From assembly GCF_964204645.1 (NCBI RefSeq), contig NC_134026.1, positions 12,800,450 through 12,864,449 on the forward strand: DNA of 64,000 nt, in the 5' to 3' direction. Below are positions 23,160-34,385 of this stretch, one piece after another (position 1 is the stretch's first letter; each line of letters starts with the position of its first letter). Position numbers and translations under genes: made by a program. Under the pieces are notes generated by a model, which was not told the origin of the DNA, did no database searches, and was given only the letters and a program-made list of their open reading frames with translations. Source of the DNA: Tubulanus polymorphus. Its lineage: Eukaryota > Nemertea > Palaeonemertea > Tubulaniformes > Tubulanidae.

Positions 23160-23700
23160 AGCCCACTTGGGACTCACTTGCGTTCACTTTTCGTCCGTTG
23201 ACTTTTCGTCCGTCCATTCGTTCGTTCGTACGTCTAGTGGACGGAATCCAGTTACTTTTGGGAAGTTTTGAAGACGCCTCAATGTAATGTCTTGGTATTT
23301 GGGTTACAAATGCATCTACCCAAGACGCATCTTCAGCCCAAGAACTGGCCCTGTCAGATTCAAGATGGCCAACTGGCAGCCATTGTTGTTTGCCAAAATC
23401 ACTTTTTACACATTTTTGAACTTTTTGAGGAAAATTTTGAAGACGCTTTGATCAATTACCTTGATGTGTCGTATGTATTTGATTCCCCCAAGGGTCCATC
23501 AGCTTAAGAAAAATTGGGTCGATCGGATCAAGATCAAGATCAAGATGGCCGTCCTATGACCTTTTTCGTGCCCAAAATCTCAATTTTGGTCGAATTCTGA
23601 GTTCTGTAGCTTCCTACTGGTTTGCCATTTCTCATTGCAATTTGTGATGGGTATTCTTTGGAAATGGAAATTTTATACATGAGACAGGTTTTTTTGATCA
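23160..23700 (+). repeat. Dispersed repeat R10, copy 2
   Basis: Matches 3700-3985 over the pyrimidine-rich TTTTCGTCCGT region, GACGGAATCCAGTTAC, CAATGTAATGTCTTG and CATCTTCAGCCCAA. The 3' part (23540-23640) also resembles 48180-48285. Confidence 0.6.
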
Positions 23701-25844
23701 GCCAATTATGACACAATTTGCGGCCATTTTGGTGTCATCAGTACTGATTCGTAGGTGGGAAAAAGTTTTTCCACATTATATTGATACCTAAGCATATTGT
23801 GTTACCACAATCTACGAGCAATTATCTCACTGGAGGAAGCTCGCCCTATATCAGTGTACTACACACTGGTACGATCAGTAACGCTGTCAATCATACAGTC
23901 AGGGGTGTTTGGGATTCGACATCGCTGGACAGCAGTGCTGCGCGTTGATTCTAAAAGCAATCCATTGAGGTAGTTTTAAGATGACGTAGCCAACTGACGC
24001 ATGCGTATTTTGCACCAGAATGACCGCGCTTACGAAATCCACAGCTCAGTGAAAACATTTTGAAAATCGGTTGATAATTAAGATTTTTACGATATTATTG
24101 GATCTCCAGAGATTTTTAGTAAGTTCTGCAATAAATATATTTTATAAATCACATATTTTATATGTTCCTGACAGTTCCTGTGAATGAAGTATGCAGTTTT
24201 AAGTATGAAGTGTTGATGAATGCTGGGATGACATTCCGATGAATGCGGAATTAGGGTAAAATGCTGCAAAATCTTACAAAAATACAATACATTCACCTCA
24301 AATATGGCCGATCATCATTTCGACTGATTTTTTTCTAGAAATGGTGATCACATAGGTAAATAGTTGGTGTATCTTCTTAACAGAAATTGATTAGAAACTG
24401 CATGGACACTGTTTATTTACTACAGAAATTCAGAAAAATATATCCTTAGAATACATCAATCACGGACAACCAACTCCACAGTTTTTCATCGACAAAGTTG
24501 TATGAAACATTGTCGTTCTTTCCAATTTCACATGATGTCATTGAATGTTTTGTTGGTGTACTAAACAAATATAAGTTATCTCGAAAATTAAAACAGAAAT
24601 ATACTGAAAATTGTCTTGATGCAATACATGTACACAACATGGAAATATTAGATTAAAAATATGAAAGAGTAGTTACCTCTATTATACCTTTATAAAAGAT
24701 GAAAATTACTTCTTGGACCATGAAATACTTTATTTTGTAATTTGTACATATACTGAGTTTTGATATTCTATAGTCTGGCTCATTTTATCCATGTCTGTTG
24801 AGGTGAATACATCACACCCAAAAATCCGAACAATAGGCTCATCAATTAGCCCTGCCCCGACTAGTCAGCCATCCAAGACCAATCTTTCGGCATTTTTGGG
24901 TAGAGCTTGGCACCCAGGCTTAAATGAAAGGTGAGACTCCCCTCACCCTGAAACAGCTGTCTGCCGCTCTGTGATTTTTCACTTTCGGCCTATAGGGGGC
25001 GCTAAATACGGGGTATTCGTTAAGAAGGAAAATCGTCAAATATATTGCAAATTTACGTGAGGCGTGACGACGCCAACTGAAGAGTTAAAAAGTTGTTGAC
25101 CTTTTACACGTCAGCAGAGTATGGTTTCATATATATACGCTTATGCATGAATCGTTCACGATATGTTTTGTCAAACCCAGGAATCCAACGTTTAAAATCA
25201 TATATTGTTGGCTGTTGCCTAGCGACCTAATTTTTGCGCTGTTCACAGGGCTGAAAGTTAAGTTTCTGTTAATGCAAAGACACGGGAATTATATTTATCA
25301 GTTTTAGTTAACCAAATAATACCATAATTCATTTATAGAGACTGCCCGTGTTCCATATGACGAATCATAATGACCATCATTGTTGAAACGCCGTTGCTAT
25401 GACACCATAGATTTGGATGTCTCCATCCTTTCAATTAATGGATAAATGGATAACCGACACTCCTGTTGCTGTGAGACATCAACATCAAACAAACTCCGTT
25501 ACCATGGAAGCACATACTGTTAAAGGTTGTACTCCAACATTGTTGACTGTCTCCATGGTAACCAAGGCGGCAAATGCATGAAAATGCCTATGAAATGATT
25601 TTGGTTACGGTCCGATCTTGAGTTGTCACAGAAAAGTGATACTGGTATCGATTCCTATGTTTTTGGGGTCGCTCTACCCGTTTTTGGGTAGAGAAAAAAG
25701 CTACAATCAACTTATCACCAGGTTTTTAAATCTAGATAATCAAGTAATCTAAAATATTCATTTCTGCATGGGAAAAAAAGGATAAAATATCTTAAGTCGG
25801 TCAGAATAAATTCATGTTTTTATATTGCATAATATCTAAATCGT

Positions 25845-28800
25845 TTAGCACAAACCGTGACAAAGACATAATTTGATGCACCTTTTTCCCAATTTCTTAC
25901 ATTTACACAATTTTTTACAACCCTTTGTGCATTTACAAGTGACTATCTCATCATAATTTGTTGGTATAGCCTCGATGAATCTGTGAACAATAGTCAGTCG
26001 CCCATTATCAAGCGCCCAACCACCTGAATCTTTAGGCTCTCCAATAGGATTTACTCTATCAGCTGATAACCAAACTTTACATTGATAATTTGCTCTCAAG
26101 TAGTGAAGGTTCAGTGCATCTCTTGTAGGTGATAGTGCCGTTAGTTCCTTCGATTTTCTCTGTACAGTTCAACACATGCTGCATTCACTTCCGTACAATC
26201 TACAGATAAATCTCTCAATTTCATCTACCGTAAAAACCGGCGTATAAGTCTACACGGCGTATAAGTCGAGGTCGATTTTTAGACCTACATTTCATGATTT
26301 TAACATATATCCGGCTTATAAGTCGAGTCCCTTCTCTTAGAAGAATAATTACTAGTATCATTGTATTGAATAGTTTGTTTTGATAAGGATGTGTGCCTTC
26401 ACGCACGCCGCCACGCGTCAGCCTGATTGCTGCTGTGTGTTAATCAATAGACTGTTACACACACTCAGGTATAATACACTACCATACAGTGATACAGTAG
26501 TGTGAGTCACACGCTATATATAGCCTAATGTATTAAGCGCTGCTATGAGCGCGCATATATGAATACATGGTTTTAAATGAAGCTGTGTCAAAATGAAAGA
26601 AGTTTTTTTCATTAAATAACTTTATTTATCATGAATAATTATTCAAACTGTTATAGCAGTAAGAAGATGAACACTGTCTTTTTTGTCTGGTAGAATCAAT
26701 ATTTCTTGTGACCTGAAAATACTTCGTAGAAAACTGTACTCGGCGTATAAGTCGAGGTCAATAATTTAGTGGTAAAATCAGGGGTTAAAAACTCGACGTA
26801 TACACCGGTTTTTACGGTAAATTACCGTCCCTACCAACGCCTTCAAGAAGCTGCGATGAGGCCTTGAAGATATCCCAAGCAGTTTTCTTGCCTATTCCTG
26901 TCAGCGAACTTGTTGTGTCGGTACTGGTAAGGGCATGCCATCCGAGGATATTGGTCAGGATGTTATCATTGATTGATGCTCTTAGTTTCTCAATCACATA
27001 AACTTTGTTTCGACTGATCATTACCGCATCGATGTCTTTAGCAAAATGTAGCAAGAGAAGCAGAACATCCATATCATCAGCCAATACCACCACTCTAGTT
27101 GCATCTATAAATAAAAATAGACAGATAAATATCGACATAACATGATACATGTAAGCAGCTTTACAAATGTGAAAAATCAAAATATTGATGCTGAGGTATA
27201 TGCAATTTCAAGCCAGGAAGTTGGGATAGGTTGTTGATTATCGAAAAAAGCAATGATATTTTACTTGCCATTTTTCACTGCATGAAACATGTGAAATATG
27301 ATCCTGGTGTCAGCTTCCTCATGTAAGCATTCCAACGCAGCCATTTCCCCGGCGAATGACGAGGTGGGGTTCCTTCTTCCTCCACTGGTAATTATATTTA
27401 CTTCGTGTTCCGATTTAATCATATGCTGACGAAGGAAATCTACCAAGTCTGCCTTGTTTTCCTCGCATTTGATGAAAGCTTTCCAGACCTAAAAATTTAC
27501 ATTGAAGATTACCAGTACTATCTTGATAGAAATGCAATTAATCAAAATTGAAATTTCGAAAATGAAATTTATTAATGATATTCTACTTTTGTAAAAGGTG
27601 TTTTCTCTGTTATTAATTGTCGTACTCCAGGTGTGTTTATCTTTTTAGACCTCTTCTCTCTAGTAACTCTCTTCATTGATGTTTCTCCATAATATCTATC
27701 AAACAACATCGATCTGGAATGTATCATCAAGCTTCTGACGGTAAACCTGAATATGATAAGAAGTACGCATTTAGAAAGGGAGCTTTGTGGTTAGGGCAAT
27801 AGGTGAATAGACACTCTCGTCTGGTCTCTAAGTGAGGTGACCCCACGATATCTCATTTCATAAAATGAAAACTGACTATCCATCGGTGTTACCTTTTGAC
27901 GGAATAATTCTGCATAATCTCCAAATGTGGTACACAGTTTCGATGGACTGCCAATTTTTTGAATCATTGCACATCCATCAATTATCACTACTGATTTTCC
28001 AGTCAGCTTTCATTTAGTCATGATCTATCATACACATCAACAGAGCCTTCCTTCGCCAGGATATTAACAATCATACTTTTTGACGTCTGTCTTATATCCC
28101 CACAGTGGGTGGTTAGTGCAGGTGGAAATTCTGCCAATTCATGCTTGAGAATATATGCCATGTCTACGTCACGACCATTCTGTGAAGCGATAAATAGTTT
28201 CCGCAAGAACTTAGCAGAATCAGAATCTAATTTGTACTTTTTGGTAGTCTTTGGCTTTTCTACAGGAGCATCGTATAGATTTTTGAATGTCTGTGCCTTC
28301 TGTTGTGGGATTGGATGAAAGAAATCAGTTGATTTGTCCATAAGTCGATTAGTTATCACTGCCTCGACATGTTTTCTACCCAACTGTGATGCGGAAAGAA
28401 GATCCTTCGTTATCTTAACTGTGGCAACTTCGTTGGTTACGATAGATCTAGGAAGTCCCGATGGAGCACTTTCAAAGACCTTCAAAAAAAATAAAATGTG
28501 ATCATAATTGAGCACATCATGTACGAGCGTATCGAATTAGAAATCTCACATTGAAATCGGTAGTATACTTACTCTAAAACTATTAAGGAGACTGAGTTTT
28601 TCGATTGCTGCTTTGTCGCTGGATACTCTACGAGGCAATGCCTCCTTTCGTGTAGTAATATTACTGTCTGAATCTGCATCTGCCAAACCTAACAACATCT
28701 TTGTCTCTTGCATTATTTGTGATTTAGTCGCCCACGTGATGCAGAATCGATTTCTTGCTTTTTCATCTAGAATGATAATGTATGGTGGTTGAGAGCCTGT

Positions 28801-29190
28801 CACTGAAATTAGTTTATTAAACCACTTTCCCCAGACTTAACGGGATCTGAAAAGTATCTTACTAAAAATGTAAACAAACATTTAGAAGAATGTGACCCCC
28901 ATTGCAACTGAGTGTGCAAAAATTCCTAGTTTTCAACCAACCTGTAGAAACCCCGATAATTCCATTCGCCAATTTACAGATCCTGTTCATCCATTCCGTC
29001 GCTGGATCAAACGAGACTTGATTGAAGCTGGTGGCACTCCTCTTTGCAACAAAATTTCCCATGACAAATTCTCTGAAGAAAAGATGAAAAATTGAAGTGC
29101 ATTTTACAAAAAGTAGGAGTATAGATCCTGTATTAATATCTCTACGTATTATTACAGAGGAATTCTCAATAGTAGATGTGTATGCGGCCA
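25845..29190 (-). pseudogene. Element A protein: XPG/FEN-like nuclease domain with CXC tail, multi-exon
   Basis: Minus-strand exons, approximately: 29100-28870, 28801-28569, 28482-27780 (frameshift near 28018), 27730-27595, 27488-27265, then 27104-25848 interrupted by a MITE. In order they carry a WATKSQIMQETKMLLG segment, KLFIASQNGRDVDMAYILKH, VVIIDGCAMIQKIG, FDRYYGE, then ECLHEEADTRIIFH, VVVLADDMDVLLLL and TDTTSSLTGIGKKTAWDIF. The acidic positions and the G-x-GK-x2-A turn resemble the XPG-I/H2TH region of FEN1-type nucleases; the usual GCD is STD here. The C-terminus (CKCTKGCKKLCKCKKLGKRC) is a CXC, tesmin-like cysteine motif. At least one stop and one frameshift are present. Similar proteins occur as uncharacterised predictions in many invertebrates. 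The nuclease assignment is inference from motif pattern. Confidence 0.72.
26228..26817. mobile_element. Nested TA MITE with CCGTAAAAACCGG ends
   Basis: The left end CCGTAAAAACCGGCGTATAA and the reverse complement of the right end CCGTAAAAACCGGTGTATAC form the TIR, flanked by TA at 26226-26227 and 26818-26819. It sits in the last exon of the element A gene; without it and one TA, the frame reads GRDGNL then DEIERF. TA duplication points to a Tc1/mariner-like mobiliser. The interior resembles 59430-60250 and 56230-56440. Confidence 0.85.
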
Positions 29191-29416
29191 CATCTAGCCA
29201 CTTTAAAGAAATATTTTGTTGGACATAATGGCTGCAATATTTCTGTATTACCTACCGATAAACAGTTGGTGCTGTTTCTTCCACGTCTTTCATCTGAGCC
29301 AGATATACCCCAGCGTGTGTAGTTTGTATGGTCGTAGACAGTTTGATTGACAGCGTTACTGATCTTGTGTACAGAGATATAGGGCGAGCTTCCTCATGTT
29401 AGATAATTGCTCGTAG

Positions 29417-29560
29417 CCACAATCAATGGGAAAGTTGCAGCTCATAATGTGTTCTATGATTTTGGTGTGTTTCAAGGTCAATTGGTTTTTGTATATGGCC
29501 ACCAGGGGGCGTTGAATAATACAATAACTTCATCATCATCATCATCATCATCATCATGTT
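29417..29560 (+). repeat. R4 repeat unit with CCACCAGGGGGCG, and an ATC microsatellite
   Basis: Right-hand flank of element A. It matches the units at 31262-31400 and 55400-55860, including GGCCACCAGGGGGCGTTGAA at about 29501. A (CAT)n run occupies about 29531-29556. Confidence 0.7.
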
Positions 29561-29870
29561 GAGGCCTTTTGATGTCCGGCTCGTTTGGTAATTTACATAA
29601 ATTTAGGTGATATTTAAAATATTTCTCGATGCTCATAGTTTGATCTGCACCTAGCCCATCTTAAAGATGCGTGTTAAATGTTCTTTAGATCAGTTAGAAT
29701 GGTTAGAATTATTGTAACATTACATGACTAGTTAAAAATATTGATATCAATAATCTATCGGTATCATTTCGAGTTTAGATTTTAAAGAATAATAAAGTTA
29801 TCTATATATCGTTAATAAGTTCTAATAGTTTTTTAGAGAAAGACTTTTGAGATAGTTATCAATACTCAAG

Positions 29871-31118
29871 TTATCTAAATAAGTTTTTCTCAGTTATTTC
29901 CACATTGATAAAAAATGTGATATCAATATTTAGATATAGCATGAATATTATAAATAGTGTCGTTTTTGATATATTGTTCTGTTCCGGTACACATCCATGC
30001 TGTAGTTGGGTTCCACTCTTCTTCTTGACATGCTGTTGTTGCTCCTTTTTTTTTCTGTTCTTAGCTAATTGGATCCCGTTGAGTGTTGCAGGTTCGATCC
30101 TTTTTAATTTTATATAATTCTCTACGCATTGAACCCGATCATTTACATTGGTAAATATCACTCTTATGGGACGTGGTCTCGTTTGATTTTTATTGCCAAT
30201 TCTTCTGATGTCTCTTAAGTTGGCTGCACCAAGTTTAATGATACCATTTAGAAATCTTTCCACCCGAGAAGTGTCGTCACAAATAATCTTATTATCTGAT
30301 TCAGGTATGTTATATATGATAATGTGTGACCGTCTCTCATCATTTGAAGAGCTATTTGAAACACTGATTTCCTCTGTCAATGTTTTTGTTGAAGTGTTAA
30401 ATCCAGCTTCCATTTTATGGGTAGATTTCTTGAAGACCATATTTTCACTCTCAATCTGCTTAATTTGATTTGAAAGAATATCGAGATTTTTTGAGTTCGT
30501 ATCCAATAGTCTACTATGAGTCTCGATTTTTTCTCTGATGTCAGCTATGCATTTATTTGTTTTATAGCTTTCTTTTGCAGAAACTTCTTGATGTATTTTG
30601 GTAATCCGGGATTCTAAAATTTCTATAGCGTTAAAGAATATTTCTCTCATGTTCTTTATCTCCAATTTAATGGTCTCCATCTCTTGAAATTTCTGCTCAG
30701 TTTGAAAATCAGTCAAACATCGACTACACAGATATTTAACCGGCAGATTCTCTGCATTTTCAGCTGCGTTGGAGCAGTTATTACAAATTGACTGACCGCA
30801 CTTGGAACACTGGACGATCTCGTTTTCAAAATTAAACAGACGGTTACATTTAGAGCACGGTTCATAGTTTTCCCATTCATCATCTTCTAGTGTTGAATCA
30901 AGATCACTGTCCAGTTCTGCTAGACTCTCAGCAAACTTCAGAGCTTCTTCATGAATTTGCTCTTTTTTGTCACAGCCCTTTACCTTTGTTGCCATGGTTT
31001 CCCTTGTCTGAAATGGTTGCTGACTGGTGGTTGCTAAGTTGCTTGGATGATTTCCCACAGATTTCACTTTTAAAACACTCACAGATTTTCTTAGGGAAGA
31101 TCGTAGTTGTTGAAGCAA
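29871..31118 (-). CDS. LINE ORF1 protein: PHD-like finger, coiled coil, RNA-binding C-terminus
   Basis: An uninterrupted 415-codon ORF, the longest intact one in the window. Residues about 80-135 form a Cys-rich finger (CSKCNRL, CSKCGQSICNNCSN, YLCSRC) of PHD type. Residues about 145-235 are heptad-rich, likely a coiled coil (EMETIKLEIKNMREIFF on). Residues about 250-350 (RRSHIIIYNIPESDN, LRDIRRIGNK, RPRPIRVIFTN) match the RRM-like core of LINE ORF1 proteins, which bind element RNA. The last 45 or so residues are hydrophobic and probably read-through past the real end. No ORF2 follows, so this is a fragment of an element. The start could instead be the Met about 40 codons in (METMATK region). 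Confidence 0.75.
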   Translation of the reverse strand: MLQQLRSSLRKSVSVLKVKSVGNHPSNLATTSQQPFQTRETMATKVKGCDKKEQIHEEALKFAESLAELDSDLDSTLEDDEWENYEPCSKCNRLFNFENEIVQCSKCGQSICNNCSNAAENAENLPVKYLCSRCLTDFQTEQKFQEMETIKLEIKNMREIFFNAIEILESRITKIHQEVSAKESYKTNKCIADIREKIETHSRLLDTNSKNLDILSNQIKQIESENMVFKKSTHKMEAGFNTSTKTLTEEISVSNSSSNDERRSHIIIYNIPESDNKIICDDTSRVERFLNGIIKLGAANLRDIRRIGNKNQTRPRPIRVIFTNVNDRVQCVENYIKLKRIEPATLNGIQLAKNRKKKEQQQHVKKKSGTQLQHGCVPEQNNISKTTLFIIFMLYLNIDITFFINVEITEKNLFR

Positions 31119-31261
31119 TATTCAGAAGAATCCCTGTGTATTATTTAACATTGTCCTGCTAAGTTAGATGGCTGGAAGATGTTGTTTCTGTTAAATATGT
31201 AGAAGTTACATGGAGCTTAGATGTTCATTCTTCCTTCCATCCCCATGGTCACTAGGCAACT

Positions 31262-31400
31262 TAGTATTTCTATGTTATATTTGTACCTATGCATATTTTG
31301 TTATCACAATCAATTAAAAAATTGTATCTGCTGACATGTTCTTTGATTTTGGTGAGTTTCAAGGTCATTAGTTTTGTATATGGTCACCAGGGGGCGTTGA
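31262..31400 (+). repeat. R4 repeat unit
   Basis: Matches 55560-55700 through TTTGTACCTATGCATATTTT, CACAATCAATT and GTCACCAGGGGGCGTTGAA. Confidence 0.7.
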
Positions 31401-31959
31401 ATATTGAAGTTGTTAGATTGTTGAGCATTTGAAACCACTTTCCAAGTGGGCATGGTGTCCCTGGACCCTTAGTTTATTGAAATAAATATGTAATACTACT
31501 GATGTTGAAATTTTTGGGTAAGCAGGTCCATTACGTTAGCAAACGTTGGAGCCTGGCTATCTTGTAGTTAGTTTACAACACTGATGATTTTGATATCTTT
31601 AATACTCAGTGCACGACGCGTGTTGATTGCATTGTCAGCAATAACGCATTAACCGTTAACCATTTATGTATCGATTACGTGTAGTAATAGATAACGCTTC
31701 CCACGCTTTACTATTAAAAGCTATCATGAATGAAACTATTGAAAGCCACATTCATTCAGTTGATGAACTTGATTTCAACAGTAACCGGCCATCCTGGTTT
31801 AATATATGTACTGCCCTGAAATTGAAAAAGTTATATAGCAGCTTCTGATTTTGTTTGTCCCGAGTAGTTTATGTTCAAGTTTTAGTTGTTTTATGTCATT
31901 GTCTCACGGGATCAAAATTGTCAAGTCCAAAATGCCCATAATTAATCTTGCGTTTCTGG
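31401..31959. other. Intron sequence, fragments related to R2
   Basis: Non-coding. The part around 31600-31860 is distantly similar to the R2 repeat (ATGTATC, TAACCGGC, TTTTAGTTGTTTTATGTCAT blocks). Confidence 0.4.
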
Positions 31960-32245
31960 TGTTCTTCCGCTGTTTTCCTGTTCCACTTGGTCAATCGTAA
32001 GACTAGCTATAGGCCCTCAGGGTACAGCTAGCAGTTGGCCTTAAGGTGTCTGTGAACTGCTTCAGGACACTCTTGTTTAATCATGGATGTGAAGCTTGCA
32101 CCCCATGGACTGCATGGTGTTTGGCCTATATCATGGGTTCTTGGCGATTGTGCCGAGAGCAGACTGTATCCAGTGGCCATGGTAAGTATACTTACTGACG
32201 TTTTACCTTGATAGTATGGATTTAACATGTACTGCATCAACACAG
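31960..32245 (+). repeat. Dispersed repeat R8, copy 1
   Basis: Matches 38300-38545 (GTTCCACTTGGTC, AGTACAGCTAGCAG-like, ATGTGAAGCTT.CACCCCATG, TTGGCGATTGTGCCGAGAGC). Non-coding; the minus-strand frame here is chance. Confidence 0.65.
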
Positions 32246-32649
32246 TTATTTCCTCTCACTTTTCTAGTTCTGAGTCAACACGTAAACCCATCATGGAAAG
32301 TTTCTTTCTGGTTTACACTTAGTACACATGTTCTCTAATATCATTCTTATAGAAATAATTGTGGCCATGATATTTTTAACGTATTTACAACAAACCCTGT
32401 AACTTCACGTGGCAGTGAATTTCAGGCCGAGGGCATACAAGGCTTTACCTCATTCTAGTTCTTTCTATCTCAAACAATTAAGTTCTAAAGCAAAATTGTT
32501 CAAATATTATTGTTGTTACTGTTACATTGTGACGACAAATAACTTGACATTACGAGGTGTAAATGTAATGTTTATTTTTTATCAATAAAGTTTTAATAAG
32601 TTGTACAATTGAGTACCTCACTTTCTCTGAGTTTTTGCTGTGGCTTTAA
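32246..32649. other. Intron sequence, nothing recognised
   Basis: AT-rich, no coding or structural signal seen. Confidence 0.5.
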
Positions 32650-32940
32650 TTAGTGTGCTGTTAAGAGGCATTCGGTGATGTGAAATATGAAAAAGGAGTT
32701 AACGGATAGAGCATCAAACATTAATCTACAAGGGAATTACTAGTGGAGTTCTAGCTCTTGATGAAATTAAGCCCAGAAAACACATTTCGGGACTGTCTAT
32801 TTAGTTTACTTTTTTCCTCAAAATAGTGAAGTCCTTCTCACTGTCCTGTTCTCCTGTGATATCTTCATGGAAAGACAACATGATCTGCTTGTAAAAGCTA
32901 AACCACTATCATTATCAAATCACTTGTATTAAGTTTTTTT
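32650..32940 (+). repeat. Dispersed repeat R9, copy 2
   Basis: Matches 6550-6781 in order with many changes. Non-coding. Confidence 0.5.
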
Positions 32941-33159
32941 CGTTGTAACAATCAGCAGTAGTAACTACGATATTCCATGAACGGTTTCATAAAGTTTAGT
33001 CTTAGTCTTTAAGCCAAGCCCCATGTTAAAGAGATCCGAGTTAGGCAAGTTATACTGTTTTTTCCATGTCTAATGATTCTCTAATGACTCTCCTTTGCCC
33101 TAATGAAATGCATGCTGAGCTAGCCACTGTACTAATTGGTCCATTTATTTCTATTCCAG

Positions 33160-33315
33160 GGACAAGAAATGGGTTCAATCTGAAAATATGGGGGCATTTC
33201 TTAGTGTTGCAAATGGTTCGAATGAACCATTGAAGTTTTTAGAGCTTTCATACAATGGTACAAGAGAAACGTCCAGATCATTTGCTCTCGTTGGAAAAGG
33301 TATTACATTTGATAG
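33160..33315 (+). CDS. LAP3: Leucine aminopeptidase (M17), exon with first metal-site residues
   Basis: Encodes KKWVQSENMGAFLSVANGSN, LKFLELSYNG and ends FALVGKGITFD. The VGKGITFD motif carries the first zinc-site lysine and aspartate of M17 enzymes. The acceptor is ttctattccag and the donor gtatgt. The exon is 156 nt; its final ag joins c of the next exon to make Ser of the FDSGG signature. It is separated from the previous exon by a 19 kb intron and from the next by 12 kb. Confidence 0.94.
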
Positions 33316-33768
33316 GTATGTATATTGTAACGGATGAAACTCCAGGGCCAAAAAACCCAATTCCTTTTCGGACACAAAATCCAGGGGCGAACTACACCCA
33401 CAAAACTAATGACAACACCAGACGTATACTATTAGAACGAACGTACATTTATGAAAGTACCGTGGCTGGGACTGGCTATGGTCAGTAACAGACATTTATA
33501 TAGGTTCAGTTTATAGGAGTCATTCAAGTATACTAATTCATTCTGAACGGACTGATGTCAGTAAACCATACATACACTTTACATACAGTAACTATACAAT
33601 ACAATCACTGGGTAACACCCTCACTCTAAAAAGATTCAAGGATGTATTTTTTGAAAATAACATGTACACACGTTCTAGAAAATCTGACAATGCTATAAAT
33701 TAATACAGATTCAATCTTCAAATCATAATGATTTGGAAGATACAGCACACATTAATTTTAAAGTAAGA
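33316..33768. other. Intron sequence, nothing recognised
   Basis: No repeats or coding resemblance that I can support. Confidence 0.5.
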
Positions 33769-34385
33769 TTACGTGCGCGAAAGGGCATCTGAAACAACAT
33801 TACAGCGTCTTTTGATACGTCTTATGTCTAAATCATACGACTGCAGTATCACACTCCAAGCCATGAGACACTTATTCTTGTTCTGCATCTTGTACAAGAA
33901 AGTTAATGTAAATATAACTACTGGAAAGATTTTCATACTTGCATAGACATCAAAATGTTCCAAAGCTAAGATTATAGACAGGCATTCCTTCTCAATTGTC
34001 GAGTTATTTTTCTGCGCGGCTACAAACTTTGAAAAGAAGCATAAAGAATGTTCCAAACCGTCGTCATCATCTTGAGCTAAAACTGCGCCTGCACCCAAAT
34101 CACTGGCGTCAACTGAAAGCTTAAATTGTTTATCGAAATTTGGAGCTGGGAGAAAAGGAGTTGACATCAATAAATGTATTGTTAATTGAAAAAGATTTCT
34201 CACAAGTTTCACTCCACTCAAATTGTGCATTCTTTTTCACTAACTGTGTTAAAGAAACAGGGACTTGTGTGAAATTTTTACAAAACTGTCTGTTGTATCC
34301 CGCCATTCCTAAAAAACGCATGATGTCACGCTTGTTAGAAGGTGGTGAATACATCTTAAAGTTCTTCAACAGTTTATGGGCTTAA
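33769..34385 (-). pseudogene. Ty3/Gypsy reverse transcriptase tail and RNase H, broken
   Basis: The minus strand gives the RT connection (KRDIMRFLGMAGYNRQFCKN, then FEWSETCEKSF) and, after a frame change near 34190, the RNase H domain (KLSVDASDLGAGAVLAQDD, TIEKECLSIILALEHFDVY and the closing CNVVSDALSR). The polymerase core (YxDD) and integrase are not joined to it. The family is recognised from the D-A-S, E-K-E and D-A-L-S-R landmarks. Confidence 0.82.

Larger units (their letters stand above)
23812..29416 (-). mobile_element. Element A: DNA transposon with ~85-bp TIRs and 7-bp TSD
   Basis: The left end (CTACGAGCAATTATCTCACT, from 23812) and the reverse complement of the right end (CTACGAGCAATTATCTAACA, ending 29416) match over some 85 bp through AAGCTCGCCCTATATC and CAGTAACGCTGTCAATCA. 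CCACAAT flanks it on both sides (23805-23811, 29417-29423). The same repeat at 55440-55480 has a single CCACAAT and no insert, so this is an insertion with a 7-bp duplication. Inside is one minus-strand multi-exon gene and a nested MITE. TIR plus TSD plus a gene spanning the interior make a once-autonomous element. I cannot place it in a named superfamily with certainty; XPG-type nuclease genes are reported for Academ elements, but those are described with shorter duplications. Confidence 0.88.

Noticed and set aside
29531-29556. Short regular repeat that could suggest a CRISPR-like array
   Set aside because: It is a simple trinucleotide microsatellite without spacers, in a eukaryotic genome.
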